Positions 1 to 10,578 of a stretch of 64,000 bases of DNA are shown here, one piece after another (positions within the stretch are counted from its first letter, which is position 1; each line of letters starts with the position of its first letter). The DNA lies in the NCBI GenBank assembly GCA_022539475.1, contig VCMS01000129.1, forward strand, positions 19,106 through 83,105, in the 5' to 3' direction. This DNA is from Gracilaria domingensis. Lineage: Eukaryota > Rhodophyta > Florideophyceae > Gracilariales > Gracilariaceae. Both the position numbers and the translations under genes were made by a program. The notes below the pieces were generated by a model. The model had not been told where the DNA came from, did not search any database, and saw only the letters and a program-made list of their open reading frames with translations.

Positions 1-2040
1 GTTAAGTGGAGGCTCATGGTAAGCACTGTTCCCTTCCGATAATTCCCTAGAGGGCAATGTTCACTCGTACTCACAACGCCACCTTATTGGTATACGTGAC
101 AGTAGCATGACTGAGCTTCTGCGACGAAGATAGGTTAATACTGCAGAAATGATGGCCGCAATGCTCTCGCCCTGGCGGTCAATTTATAGGTTCTGTTCTA
201 TCGCACAAGTTCGCCGGACTGGAGGAGCATTCTACGTGAGCACAAATCGGAGGATGGCGTCGGCAGCAAAAGTGCTTCGTTCTTAAGTCCGACCCCACGA
301 TGCAATTCATTCTCTCTCGTACGCGCACACTTTGAGAACCCGGAAGGAACACAACACGGTTGTTCTCTGCAACCGCAGTAATCGGGCCTATGCCACGAAG
401 TCCGAATGCGAGACCGCGGTACGAAGGCACAGAAGGCAGATGGTGAACTACCAAAAATTTTCATACTACCGTTTCTCCAAACGCAGTACGCCGGACATTA
501 CTCCATTATCGTCAGGTTTTTCGCTCTGTGGCAGGATTGGTGAACGGAGCTCCGTTCGGAGGGTAACAGAAGCGTTCCAAATACACTTGGTTCCAGATTC
601 GCCCCGAACCAGGAAACCCGAGGTCATGCTAAACGGAAACCTCATTGCCAGGTCTCAAATCCGCGGGGACGTTGTGGTTGATCCCTATAGCAGGAACATT
701 TTCCCCAGTGCCTTGCGCGTGCATGGACATGGAACAGAGCCTCCGACTGCTTCATTGGATGTGAGAGGGTGAACAGTGCTTCGGTCGGCTGAACACAAAT
801 GCTGTCGGTGATGTATGTGAAGAAAGGTTGGGGTAACGAGTTAACCGCCAAGAATCAATGTCAGTAGTGGAGGTCGTTCAAACCTTCGTTTTAGTACAGC
901 ACAAAGTTCCGGAAGGGAACAGCAAAAGAATTTCGCGTATATTGGATCGCAAGACCGAAAGGATCCCGTAATACGCAATATTGTCCCGTTTCATATAAAT
1001 TCCTACATTGCAACTTTTTGCAGGAACCGAGTCCTCATCGCGCAGCACAAGGAGAACACGGTGCCACGAGTGCCTCCGACATCTCCAAGGCAAACATTGG
1101 AGACGATGGATGTACAGACTTCGCTCGCCGCTGAAGCAGCAGGTATAATATTGGTTATCAGCACGAAGCAGATCAAACATCAAACACCCCATCATTTGGA
1201 CGATGGAGTGTTCAGTAGTAGATCGTTCTCCGGACACGGATAGATGTCGGGTACTTCTATGGGACATTGGTAATATCATCGACATAAGCCGACGCAATTC
1301 AAAACAGCAACAAATACCGGAAGGGATGCTCCGTTGCCACCGGTTTTTCTCGTTCGGAGTATTGCATGGAAATGACGCTGAGGCGCACGGATGCTACAGC
1401 CACGCTTCCTCACCTATGATCTCTGAATCAATACTGCCATTCGCCTGGTAGTACTCGTCCTTCTCTGTATACTCGGGCCTACATCAATGATTCTTCGTAC
1501 CGGGATGGGGAACGAAGAGCAAGGAATTTTGGCCGGATTCGAGCCTTCACCAGAAGCCCGCTTAACTAAACGTTATTATTCGACTAGCCCTCCGAAGCAT
1601 CAAAAGCTACCACATTGGGTAACACTCGCAAGCTATAGACTCGTTCGGTGACGCTAAAAGAGATATTCATGAACAGGACGAAAACTGTACGCTAGAGTTC
1701 TATGACCCAGCTATCCTGGGAGCAGGTATTGTAACCTCTTTCCCATGCTTTAATCAGTTTGAGCGTAGTACAAACTGTTGTAGTGTATTTCATAAGCTAC
1801 TGCGTTATTTATTTAATGCTATTTTATCATTCCAGTAAAACCTATTGTTGCAGTAATCCGACAACGTACACAAGGACACATTGTCCGTGGCTAAGCGCAT
1901 AATGGGGGGAGCTACTAACGAAATACTCCACAGCGGTCAGAAGCTACCAACCTCAAAAGCAACATCTCAGAATTAATATCTCGCACCGGGAGGTTGGAAC
2001 CAGGAACAGAGGACCTTCATCATGCAAGGGACCGACAGCG
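1..2040. other. unassigned stretch, no gene recognised
   Basis: Several short open frames occur on both strands. The longest is 332-772 on the plus strand (146 codons, Arg/Ser-rich). None shows a domain, a motif or a composition that I recognise. I see no RNA gene here. Confidence 0.4.
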
Positions 2041-2060
2041 GACCTTGGGGGCACATAAAG

Positions 2061-2077
2061 AAAAAAAAAAAAAAAAA
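2061..2077 (+). repeat. A17 homopolymer run
   Basis: An uninterrupted run of 17 A residues, followed within 20 bases by a second run of nine A (2,095-2,103). It could be the tail of an old retroposed copy. No recognisable reverse transcriptase, SINE head or target duplication is seen next to it, so it is left as a simple tract. Confidence 0.6.
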
Positions 2078-2099
2078 TTATAGGCCAAAACATTAAAAA

Positions 2100-4978
2100 A
2101 AAATTAACCGGGGCCCATGGGAATGTGAAAAATTGGTATGCAATGTCTGCACACGGAATGGACCAGCTCACTTAGGGCTCAAGAACCACTGAAGGTCTCG
2201 ACCACCTGTCAAAGGTTCACGAAGAGCTTCCCCCTTCGCTTTTTTCACTCCACACTACGAGCAGAACTCCAGAAGCCTTCCGTTTCCGCAGCCTCCATAA
2301 TGCCGACATAATCGCCTCTTTTCATGCGATTTTGAAGCGCAATCATGGCTCCACAGAACTCCAGCAACGCGGACGACCGGGAAACTAAGGGATCCACCAA
2401 TCCCGCGCATATGGTATTGGCGTCGCTAACGCGGCAAGAACCCTCCGCCTGCCTGCGACCCCGAACGAAGTAGTTCGACTATCGAGTCCCCTCGTCGGCG
2501 CTTAATCGGAAAAGAAAGTCTGCTTCGAAATCAGCACTGCGGGCTTCCGAAAGCAAATCCGAAACCGAAGCTGAGTGTTAGTACGACCACACACCGCGCA
2601 AGTGAGAGAGCCGAAGTAGTGTTACCACACTCACCAGCTCAGTGGGAGGGCGGGTTTCAGACACAACTGGCTTGCAGAGGAAGTGCCACAGATAATCGTG
2701 AATGCGAATGTGGAGTAGAAAGGGTGCCGAGAGACATACGGTTACGAGAGCGGAAGGCACGGACACAGAAAATTTGAGAAAACATGTCATCGAAGAAGAT
2801 TGGACAGACATGAAAGGCAATTCACCTGGTAGGAGGGCGCATTACAAACGATTCCAATTCAACTCTAAAGTGTTAGAGGCGAAAAGAGAAGCGCCATGAT
2901 ATCCCAGTCCACTGTACGTTGCGCTCGCAACATCGCGAAGGAGAATAAAGAAGAGTTTCCAGAATGGATAACGGTCTCATTCATCCCGAAGTTATTATCG
3001 ACGAGGAATAAATCGATCGAGATTACAGCCTGGCTCGTTATGTGTCGTTACTCATTCGCAGAATAGGTTTCAACCAAATGATTAAGAAGGGTTTCCTACC
3101 TCGGTTTGTTCTTGGCGAAATGCCGGTAGGGGAATTGACAGAGTTGGGGTCATCAACTGACCTAAGATGAGTAATGGAAGTAAATGGTGTTCGTAATAGG
3201 CATGGTGGCCGGGTAAAAATTTACCCGTTACTGCTGTCCATCTCGTGCTCTTAGCTGATTGTTAAACGAAGAAGTGTGATAGATAGATGATAGCTAACCG
3301 CCAGCTTCGAGTTTGTTGCACACAGATTGGAGACTTGAATGAGGGGATTTTTCGAGTAGGAGGATATTAAATTTTCTGAAATGAGCGTAAGAGATTGCAT
3401 AAGAAATAACGTGACGGAACTAGAGCTTAAAGTGAATGTGAGCAAGATGTTCAATACATATCCTTCGAAAGACATTGAAGCGGGAGCAATCATGGGGGTA
3501 TGCGTGATTTCGCTACAGGGAAGGTATAAGATACGCGATTGATTTGTGAACGATACCGTTATTGTGCGGTAGCGTATTAGACAGCTTTACGTAGTCATTA
3601 TACTTGGATAGATGTCGCCCCGAAAAAAAGGACGTTGAGGATAAGAATACAATAAAAGGGATTTGTGCTTCGTAGATGAGTTCTCTCTGGCGTAGAAATG
3701 GGGATCTGAAGTATAGAACATCTTCGGACGCTGATAGACTGGATGTAATAGTGTCCTGGTCGTTGATGGGAAAGAGATTGTTTCACGCTGTCCAATGGAG
3801 GTCGCGATGGAGATGAGGGCGTATACTCCCATCGATTCGTGATACGGGTCATAACTTGCTGATGCAAATCGTGGAGACAGGGTAAAGAAACCTCGTTGGA
3901 AATCCATCCGGGAGATGGAGATGGAGAAGACTGCATCAGATAGCTGACCAGCCACATGTTGCTTACGGAAGAGGTGGAAGCAGTTCTTGAGCGATGCGGT
4001 GGGGGATCGAAAACGCCATGCAAAGGAGAAGTTGTTGATGGAGCTGGGGTATGACATGTCGATGAAGACACCATCTCATGAAAGGGAGAGGAGTATATAC
4101 CTAAAACAAGCGAAGACTACTGGAGATCTTCTGCCGCTAGATGCAAAAGGGTGTGAGATTCTCTCCACATAGAGAACCTCCAAAAGAGAGGACATATTAT
4201 TTTCCGGGTTCAAAATGCGTGGCGAAGAGAAAGGCCGCAGACTTACTGTTTAGAAACGTTCTAAGCCTACAGATCTTACGGGAGTTTGTGGGTTACGATG
4301 TGAACCAAAAGAATTTGAGAAATGGGGGAGACCAAGGACCCAGTGGATGGCAGAATAGTGCAGTTGGCGCGTTTAGACGCTTGGATCGCGTCATTTGTTC
4401 GAGCTACAGAGTTTGAAGGAGAGCGGGGGGTAAAATGCAGGTGTTGTTCTCCAACCTTTTCGGAAAGTATGTTGCACAGGCGTTGGAAAGTATACTGATG
4501 GCTGTACGAATGAAAATGGAGCAGAAGTTTGGAACGAAATTCAGGAACGACTCAATGGCTCAGATCCACCCCATGGGAATGATGACAGTTTAGAAACTAT
4601 GGCATACTGGATACTGTCTAAGAAGAAGCTATATCTAGCCGTTCGAGAAGCTGTATTCATGGAAGAGATTACGGAATATCTTGGAGCCGTATTGGATTGC
4701 TATATTGAGTATTGTGACCCACGGGATTGCTTATACTCTCCTATAAGAGCAATCGATGAAATCAGAGATAATAATGTGATCCATTGTAATCCGAATGTCT
4801 GGCAACAAAATAGGGAACGAAACGGGGGAGGTGTGGACGATGAGCACGAGATGGAAGACGAGGAAGAGAATATCAAATTACATGAACAGTTTATGTTAAG
4901 AATGTTACGTAGTAGGAGTATGATGAATGTGCGCTCGAAGGTTACGATAGAATCTGTTAATGTAGAAACGATGGATTG
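2100..4978. other. unassigned stretch with weak reverse-transcriptase-like traces
   Basis: No intact gene is seen. Near 2,930-3,170 on the plus strand, broken frames contain phrases loosely like a non-LTR reverse transcriptase (WITVSFIPK, then NQMIKKGF), too short and scattered to call. An open frame at 4,599-4,982 (plus, 127 codons) has an acidic patch (HEMEDEEENIKLHEQF) and no recognised domain. It ends exactly where the antisense transposase to the right ends. Confidence 0.25.
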
Positions 4979-6487
4979 CTAGTGAAGGGGAGGGAAAAAT
5001 GGACGGGCAGGGTAGTTCTGGCGAATGAAGTGTATAGAGCCTTTGCTTGAGGAGAACGGGATAAGCCCGAAGCAAGGAGAGACCGTAGCAGAACGAGGTT
5101 TCATCTTTGACGTACTTGGATGCACGGTGTGATCATGCTCGTCGTCGGTGGCCAAACGGCGTGATATGCAGTTCAGAGTTTCATCAACGTTATCTAAGGG
5201 CTCTGTAACTTCGAAGAAACGAACGAAAGCGAGCTCCGATTCAGAGTTGTCTAAGGTCTTGTCCCTGACGCGAATCAATGCATATACTTTGCATACCCAC
5301 GCTGTGGAAAACGTACAGTTGGGAGGGGGTGTTCCGTGCACGAGAACCGTGAAGAACTTAGGCAACCTGGAAGTTCCGAAGGAGGTCGTAGCGAAGATGC
5401 GTTCACATAGTTGTACATCGGGCTTTCTCAGTCTTATGCATCGAAGATCCCGATCGTAATCATCGAGAGAGGGGCAAAAGCCGCTAAGAACGTATGCAGA
5501 ATTAACGACAATGATTTTGATGTCGTGGGCGTTCTTCAGCTGTTGAAACGTTTCTACACAAAGGGTGCGGAAGGAGGTGAGAAAGTCGCAAGATATTTGG
5601 TTGATGAACCGCAGTGTGGTTGTCGAGAAAAGTTCTGCCAGAGCCGAAGAAGATACATGTGGATGCGATCGTAGGTACTTGTCAGCTGTGATGATGTCAA
5701 AGAGTGAGAAGGAGTTACCGTCGCGAACCATGGCCGGAAAGCGGTTGATGGAAGAGCTACGAGAGTTGGAGGAGACAGAGAAGTGACTTCTGACCGAAAG
5801 GGATTGCAAATAGTCCTATGACTCTTGAATGGCGTTCACTCTTTCCTTATGAGCTGTAGTTCGCCTTCCAGAAGTTCGACAGTAGTGGTTCTTGAAGAGA
5901 AGATGAGCATGTTCGTACACGCCTGCATCGCCAAAGTGCAGGCATCTGTATCGCCGTTTGTCTGGAATGATGTGGTCAAGGAGGTGGAACTTAAGAGTAC
6001 GAAAGTTGGAGGCTTGGTACGGGCCGAGAATGGAGACTGTGTGAAACGTGAAGTTCTTGATCATAGTTTCCAACGCATCTATGCGATGCGCCGTCCATTC
6101 TGGAGTTGTATTGTAGCGAAGGACGTTGTTGACGAGGTCAACGTAGGATGTGAACACGGTCCTAATAGGGGCGGAGAACTCCTCACCACAACTGCGGTCA
6201 AAGAAAGCGCCAATGAAAGAGAAGACCATATCAAGGGAACGGTAGTCCTTGGCTTCCAACATACCCCTGATGCCGTCTGTCGTGAAGAAACCGTTGAGAG
6301 ATTTTCCTTCTTCGGATGTGGAGAAGTTGATGTGAAGTCTGGATGGCGGATAGGACCGCTGAATGGCTGCGAGAATGGAGTTGGCGTTGCTGAGAATAGA
6401 AGTTCGAACGGTCGTGAAAGGCCTCCGGTTTCCCTGAGAACCAACAAAAGTGTGAAGCGAATCGGACTTGAGGAGTTCAAGCGAGTT
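4979..6487 (-). pseudogene. Plavaka/CACTA-like transposase, C-terminal part
   Basis: About 500 codons in one frame with a single TAG at 5,816-5,818. The part before the TAG has GFFTTDGIRGMLEAKDYRSL, an AFFDRSCGEE block, and LKFHLLDHIIPDKRRY followed by DAGVYEHAHLLFK, with acidic and histidine positions expected of a DDE-type nuclease core. The part after it has MVRDGNSFSLFDI, ERIFATTSFGTS, LVHGTPPPNC, VRFFEVTEPLDNVDETLNC and GLIPFSSSKGSIHFIRQNY, which I associate with the C-terminal domain of this family. The single stop could be a recent lesion or read-through. Together with the frame changes upstream, decay is the simpler view. Confidence 0.6.
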
Positions 6488-6745
6488 TGATGAGTTTGGA
6501 GATTCCGAGATGAAAGTTTTGAAGGGGCTCGAAGGAGAAGATTGAGTAAGCAGTGAGCAGCTCGGAGACATTGAGCATAGGGAATCATTCGACAAAGGAC
6601 TTGTAAGTGGATAAGGAGGTGGTTTGGAGTAGTTGAACAGCTTCATTTTTCAGGGTCCTTGCCACTCGAGGTCTGCGGGAGAGTAGAGCCTGTTCAGCGG
6701 CGGCAAGTAGATCTTGGTGTTTCTTTCTCGTTGCAGAGGTAAGAT
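6487..6745 (-). pseudogene. Plavaka/CACTA-like transposase, middle part
   Basis: This short middle segment lies in a different frame from both neighbours. It reads KKHQDLLAAAEQALLSRR, and later FSFEPLQNFHLGISKLIK, the latter being a typical conserved block of CACTA/Plavaka transposases. A stop codon lies inside it at 6,585-6,587. After about 6,487 the similarity carries on in a third frame. It is a remnant of the same gene and not an independent ORF. Confidence 0.5.
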
Positions 6746-7826
6746 ACAGTTCGCTCGTTGAGAATTGCTTGATAGACGTTGAGTTGTGAACGAGGGATAA
6801 GGCATCTATGACAGGGTTTGTTTGGTTTCGTGCCGTGGAGGACAGCGAGAATGTCCTTTGCTTCGGGAATGTCAGCGCTATAGTTAGCGATGATGGGATG
6901 GCACTGACGAAGGACTCCCTTGGCGTCTCTGAAGGGGAAGCCTTTTTTGCATATGTCGTACAGAAGTTTGAGGATAGTTTCCAAGGACTTCTGGACGAGC
7001 TCCATACGCACAACGCGAGTTATGTTCGACGACAAGGGGCCAATTTCCAAAGAATCGGTGTCGGTGGAGGAAGAATCGAGAGATAAGGATGTAAAGGAAG
7101 TGGGAATGTAGCCGACGAGAGTGTTGAGGTGTGTGATAAATTTTCTGCGGAAAGAGTCCTTGAAGTTGAGAAACGTAATATGGAGGGGGTATGATGTGAC
7201 AGAGGAGCTTTTTAGCGTAGTGGAGGACTTATCGGAGTAGATTTGAAGCATGCCGATGAAGGAGTCTATACCAGTAGTGGTGGGATCATGCCAGATGACT
7301 CCTCGGTTTGGAGAATATGCGATGTGCTTTTTCAGAGCGGGAACGACGTCATGTCCCAGTTTGGAGACCATGTGATACGCGAATGCGTCGGTTCCTGTGC
7401 GGGAGGCGTGGTGAATTGGGCGAAAGAAGGAGTTCTCATGGGATGCTAGCCGAAGTTGTTGTTGAAGGACTTGAATGGGGTCCTTGAAATAGAGGGTGGC
7501 AGAGAACTGACGGTCGTTATCGTGAATGGTGGTGGAGGTGAGGCCGATGGAGCTCACGGTATCTTCAAAAATTTCGGAGTGTAGTTTGAGACACTCAGAA
7601 GCCGAGGTGATGGAGATTTGGAAAAGAGAGGGGGGAAAGTTGGACTGCCTGAGAATGTTGATAAGCTCGTCTGCGGAGCGCCTTCCAAGTTTCGTGGCGA
7701 TGGAGGAAATGTATGTGACGAGATTGTGAATGTCATCACTTGAAGCGGGCGGAGAGAGGCATGACCGGAACCTACGGACAAGGACTGAGAATTGAATGGG
7801 GGTTGTGGTGTAGCTAGATGTGCTGC
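6694..7826 (-). pseudogene. Plavaka/CACTA-like transposase, N-terminal and central part
   Basis: An open frame of about 375 codons with no stop from about 7,826 to 6,694. It starts just after a TGA, so a true start is not visible. It contains SSDDIHNLVTYISSIATKLG near its start, then HHASRTGTDAFAYHMVSKLG, YSDKSSTTLKSSSVTSYPLH, and the strongest family signature, ADIPEAKDILAVLHG followed by KPNKPCHRCLIP, a probable zinc-binding CxxC. The frame runs off into unrelated sequence near 6,750-6,694. The next part of the protein continues in another frame, which indicates a small indel there. It would form the DNA-handling front half of a cut-and-paste transposase acting in the nucleus. Confidence 0.6.
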
Positions 7827-7830
7827 GTCA

Positions 7831-9033
7831 GAAGAACGTACGGAGAGAGAGAGCTGCTGTTCTTCATACGGTTCGTCAGTGGCGAGTGCTACATTATCGG
7901 AGGGGCGGTTGGAGGGAGAAGAGAGAGGGGGTTTGGTACTGCTGAGTCGGCGACGTTTCGTTCGGGGGGGAAGAGGGAACCGCAGGGGGCAGCAGGAGTG
8001 AGAAAAGGGTTTGGGTCATGCCGGTGCCTGCATCATTTCTGATATTGCGCAAGGAAGGCGATAGAGTCTGTGTGAGGCGCGTCAGTGTCAGGCGCAGCGG
8101 CAGAAGCAACATATGTACATGATGCAGTAGGGCGGGGAGTGGGGGGATGGGGGGGAGGAGGCGATTGGTTGGAACGTTGGAGGTGAGGAGCGGAGGTCTA
8201 AGGTGCAGTGTTGCAACTTGTAGGAAATTGTTCCCGTACCTTGTGGCGGAGAATATAGGGAAAGTCGAATCGGCGCCATGCACGTGATGGTTTACGTACA
8301 TCACGATATGATATGGGTACGTCGAGGAGTGAAGGAATTATGAGAAACTCAAAACATTCCTAAATTTTTGAGCCCAAAATTTTGCGGCTGGCGTGAACTC
8401 TACACTAGACGTAGATAGTGCGGCACTGAAGAAGTCAGGAAAGTTTCATGGCACGGAATGACAGTGCGATGCGAGTTCTGATCATGGCACTTCTCTGCGA
8501 CACATTATCTTCCAGATCATGCTAGCATACAGGTACGTGAAACACGTAACGGTTTCGACTATTACTGCGATCTTATTTGTTGCTCATCTAGTTCGATAAG
8601 AGCAATGTACGAATAACGAGCGAAAGAGTATTATGCCGATCGTGCGAGTGACATACTGGTACGGTTGACACTCTATCTACGGTTGTCATGGAATTCAGTT
8701 CTGGATGACCCCGTTTGAAGCGAGCGATTTACGGAGAGCGAGAAAAGGTTCTAGGGACCCACGTGCGCGCTCGTAAGGTACCTCGCTACTTACGCTCTAT
8801 GAAGCGATTCGAGTGAGAAATGTACTACAATTCTTACTGGAGACGCTTGCAGAACTTAATTAGTGAGGTTCTAATGACTAACAGCTGGGTTTGGTTTTAG
8901 TTCTGGCTTAGTGAACTTTGGGTCGTCCATTGAATTGGATTGGAAACTGTGGCACAGGGGAGCCGTGGAGGGTACATGGTGGAGCGGTAGACCGTGAAGG
9001 TGTCGCATTATCAGGACTGGAAGACATGGAGAG
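7831..9033. other. unassigned stretch
   Basis: 7,894-8,304 on the minus strand is open but low-complexity (Pro, Ser, Leu, Thr) and may be the front of the transposase next to it. G-rich runs at 8,130-8,165 produce it. From 8,300 to 9,030 nothing coding is recognised. Confidence 0.35.
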
Positions 9034-9615
9034 GTATGTAAAAATATCTTAACGAAAAGAGTTTACCTTTGTTGTATATGTACTAACTGTGTGTCGAATT
9101 ACTGCTTCCAGATTTTTTATACATGTTGAATAGGAATGGGAACGTTCACTTTCCTATTCAACATGGGTCAAAACTCTAGAAAACATGGATCGTGAAGCAG
9201 TGGAGGGTGAATGTGTCGCATTAGCGGACTGGAAGACATGGAGAGGTATGTAACACGAATGAATCAAGAAGTTCGTGTGTGTTATCTGATTGCTAACTGT
9301 GTGTCTCCTCGCTGCTTCTTGCGGAGTCTTGATTCTTGAATAGGGACGTGAAGGTGTGTTTGAATACGATAATTGGAGGATTTGAAAAGGTAGGGAGATA
9401 TCGCATTGAAAGGTTTGTTTGTGTGTTATGGGTACTAACTGTATTTCAGTGTGTGTTTCTATGCGGTGCCGCGATGAAAGTGTGTGGACGGTGATTGGCA
9501 CTGAAAGAGATGGAGAGGTAAGTGTTGCAGGTATCGAAGAGACGTTTCTTGGTTGTTTTGAGTATGGCTACTAACCTTGTGACCGTTTACGGCTTTCTGT
9601 GGTGATGCGATTGAG
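9034..9615 (+). repeat. four tandem intron-like units with GTATGT/TACTAAC signals
   Basis: Four successive segments each begin with a donor-like sequence after an AG (GTATGT at 9,034 and 9,246, GTAGGG at 9,390, GTAAGT at 9,518). Each contains a branch-point-like heptamer (TACTAAC at 9,081, 9,433 and 9,569; TGCTAAC at 9,291) and is followed by AG (9,110-9,111; 9,325-9,326; 9,448-9,449 or 9,479-9,480; 9,614-9,615). Sequences before the donors are also alike: GGACTGGAAGACATGGAGAG precedes units 1 and 2, and ATGGAGAG precedes unit 4. The intervals between donors are 212, 144 and 128 bases. This looks like a duplicated exon-intron module with very short introns. The would-be exons do not share one reading frame, so coding capacity is doubtful. 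Confidence 0.55.
9122..9165. repeat. perfect 15-bp inverted repeat (hairpin)
   Basis: Positions 9,122-9,136 (CATGTTGAATAGGAA) are exactly complementary to 9,151-9,165, leaving a 14-base loop. It sits between the first two intron-like units. It could form an RNA hairpin in a transcript or a DNA cruciform. Nothing else identifies it. Confidence 0.75.
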
Positions 9616-10020
9616 GTGTGTGGACTGTGCAAAGGAAGAGATTACATCTAACAGCCGATGAAGAAGTTGTAAAGATGAGTTCTGGGTTTTATCATGGTGT
9701 TTTGAGGATATGCGGTTGCGGTGGTGGTGCTCAGGGGATACTGCAGCAAATGAATGTCCCAGCCGTAGTATTCTCGGATACTGGCTTTGTTCGGTCCAGA
9801 CTGGTCCTTTCTCTGGGCCATATGGTCCTTTGGTGGACCACCAGAATGGGCCCACTCACCTAGAGCACTAGCAAAAGGGGAGGACTGGAAGTACGGTTCT
9901 GCCATCTTTCATACTTGCTAGTTTTAGATGTCTAGTATCAAAAACATAGCATACTTTAGCATAACTCAGAATCACTCATTAGTCATAGTTTCTCTAGTTT
10001 TTCCTTCTAATGGAAACTAA
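9616..10020. other. unassigned stretch
   Basis: There is no recognised gene. Around 9,795-9,855 the words GGTCC, GGCC and GGACC alternate and give short Gly/Pro/Trp-rich frames on the minus strand. The rest is AT-rich sequence up to the putative LTR of gypsy element A. Confidence 0.35.
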
Positions 10021-10414
10021 CCAAAGTGCAATTTAACAAGCATTCCGAAACTATCATTTTTGGACTGCTAAATAGCAAAACGAGAACACAGACGGGACTT
10101 ATTCCGGTTTATCACGAGTCAGTGCTCCGCAGTGCGGCTCTTTTGCTGATCCTTTGTTGCCCCCTATCCTCGAGCTGGATACCCCCACTCGCAGTGGCTC
10201 GGCGGAACATCCGGATACCTACGCCGATTCTTCCCCTATACCTCTGACTGCACGCTCAGATCGGGGCCACCCGGACTTACACCTGGCATCGCGCTGGCAC
10301 TATCAGAGGATTCTAGTGCTGCATCTACCCCTATAGAGAGCAGGTTTCGAACACCCTGTAGGTGCGCTTTCCGCGACGCGGCTCTTGTTTGCCCACTCGT
10401 GGGATTGCACCACA
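10021..10414 (+). repeat. 5' LTR remnant of gypsy element A
   Basis: The right edge is fixed by GGGATTGCACCACA at 10,401-10,414, followed after three bases by the primer-binding site. The same terminal words end the 3' LTR at 19,428. The left edge is inferred from the 395-bp length of the 3' LTR. The body is too diverged to align by eye. Confidence 0.45.
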
Positions 10415-10417
10415 AAC

Positions 10418-10433
10418 TGGTCTCCCGACTTAG
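10418..10433 (+). other. primer-binding site of gypsy element A
   Basis: TGGTCTCCCGACTTAG begins three bases after the LTR edge. The same site, with one or two changes, occupies the matching place in elements B and C. It should pair with the 3' end of a tRNA ending in a GGGAGACCA-like sequence. I cannot name that tRNA. Confidence 0.65.
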
Positions 10434-10578
10434 AATCGGCTTTATTGGCCAACATTTTTTGGAGTTGGTTCGTTTGTTTGGAGCCCAGATAGTTGGGAAT
10501 ATCCGTTCTTACGGTTCTTTCATTGTCCGTTTTCGGAAGTTGTTTTGGTTGCCAATTGGCCGACTGTGTCCGTGAACG

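Larger units (their letters stand above)
4979..7830 (-). mobile_element. decayed Plavaka/CACTA-like DNA transposon (transposase region)
   Basis: A transposase coding region reading right to left and split over several frames. Blocks in order match what I know of the Plavaka/CACTA-related transposases: an N-terminal helical region, a QIYSDKSS block, a GYIPTS block, PIIANYSADIPEAKDI followed by a CHRCLIP zinc pair, FSFEPLQNFHLGISK, FHLLDHIIPD, and a C-terminal GLIPFSSSKGS segment. The whole stretch of about 2.85 kb matches a full-length transposase in order and span. It is disabled by about two frame changes and two stop codons. Terminal inverted repeats were not located. Upstream (7,830-8,300) the minus strand is Pro/Ser/Thr-rich and may be the N-terminal part. 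Family assignment is from remembered motif patterns, without a database search. Confidence 0.65.

Noticed and set aside
2920-3240. Possible LINE reverse transcriptase fragment (FIPK, later NQMIKKGF)
   Set aside because: The pieces are in different frames, there is no YxDD-like active site nearby, and the resemblance rests on a few residues.
3587-4074. Two overlapping minus-strand open frames of about 157 codons
   Set aside because: They overlap each other in different frames and are Ser/Pro/Thr-rich in a way expected by chance from a purine-rich plus strand. No motif was found.
7894-8304. Pro/Leu/Ser-rich minus frame as a separate gene
   Set aside because: It is low-complexity and next to the transposase. 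It is more likely its degraded front or noncoding G-rich sequence.
9571-9905. Gly/Pro/Trp-rich minus-strand frames (GPYGPEKGPVW)
   Set aside because: They come from alternating GGTCC/GGCC words, and neighbouring frames are equally open. No protein family is implied.
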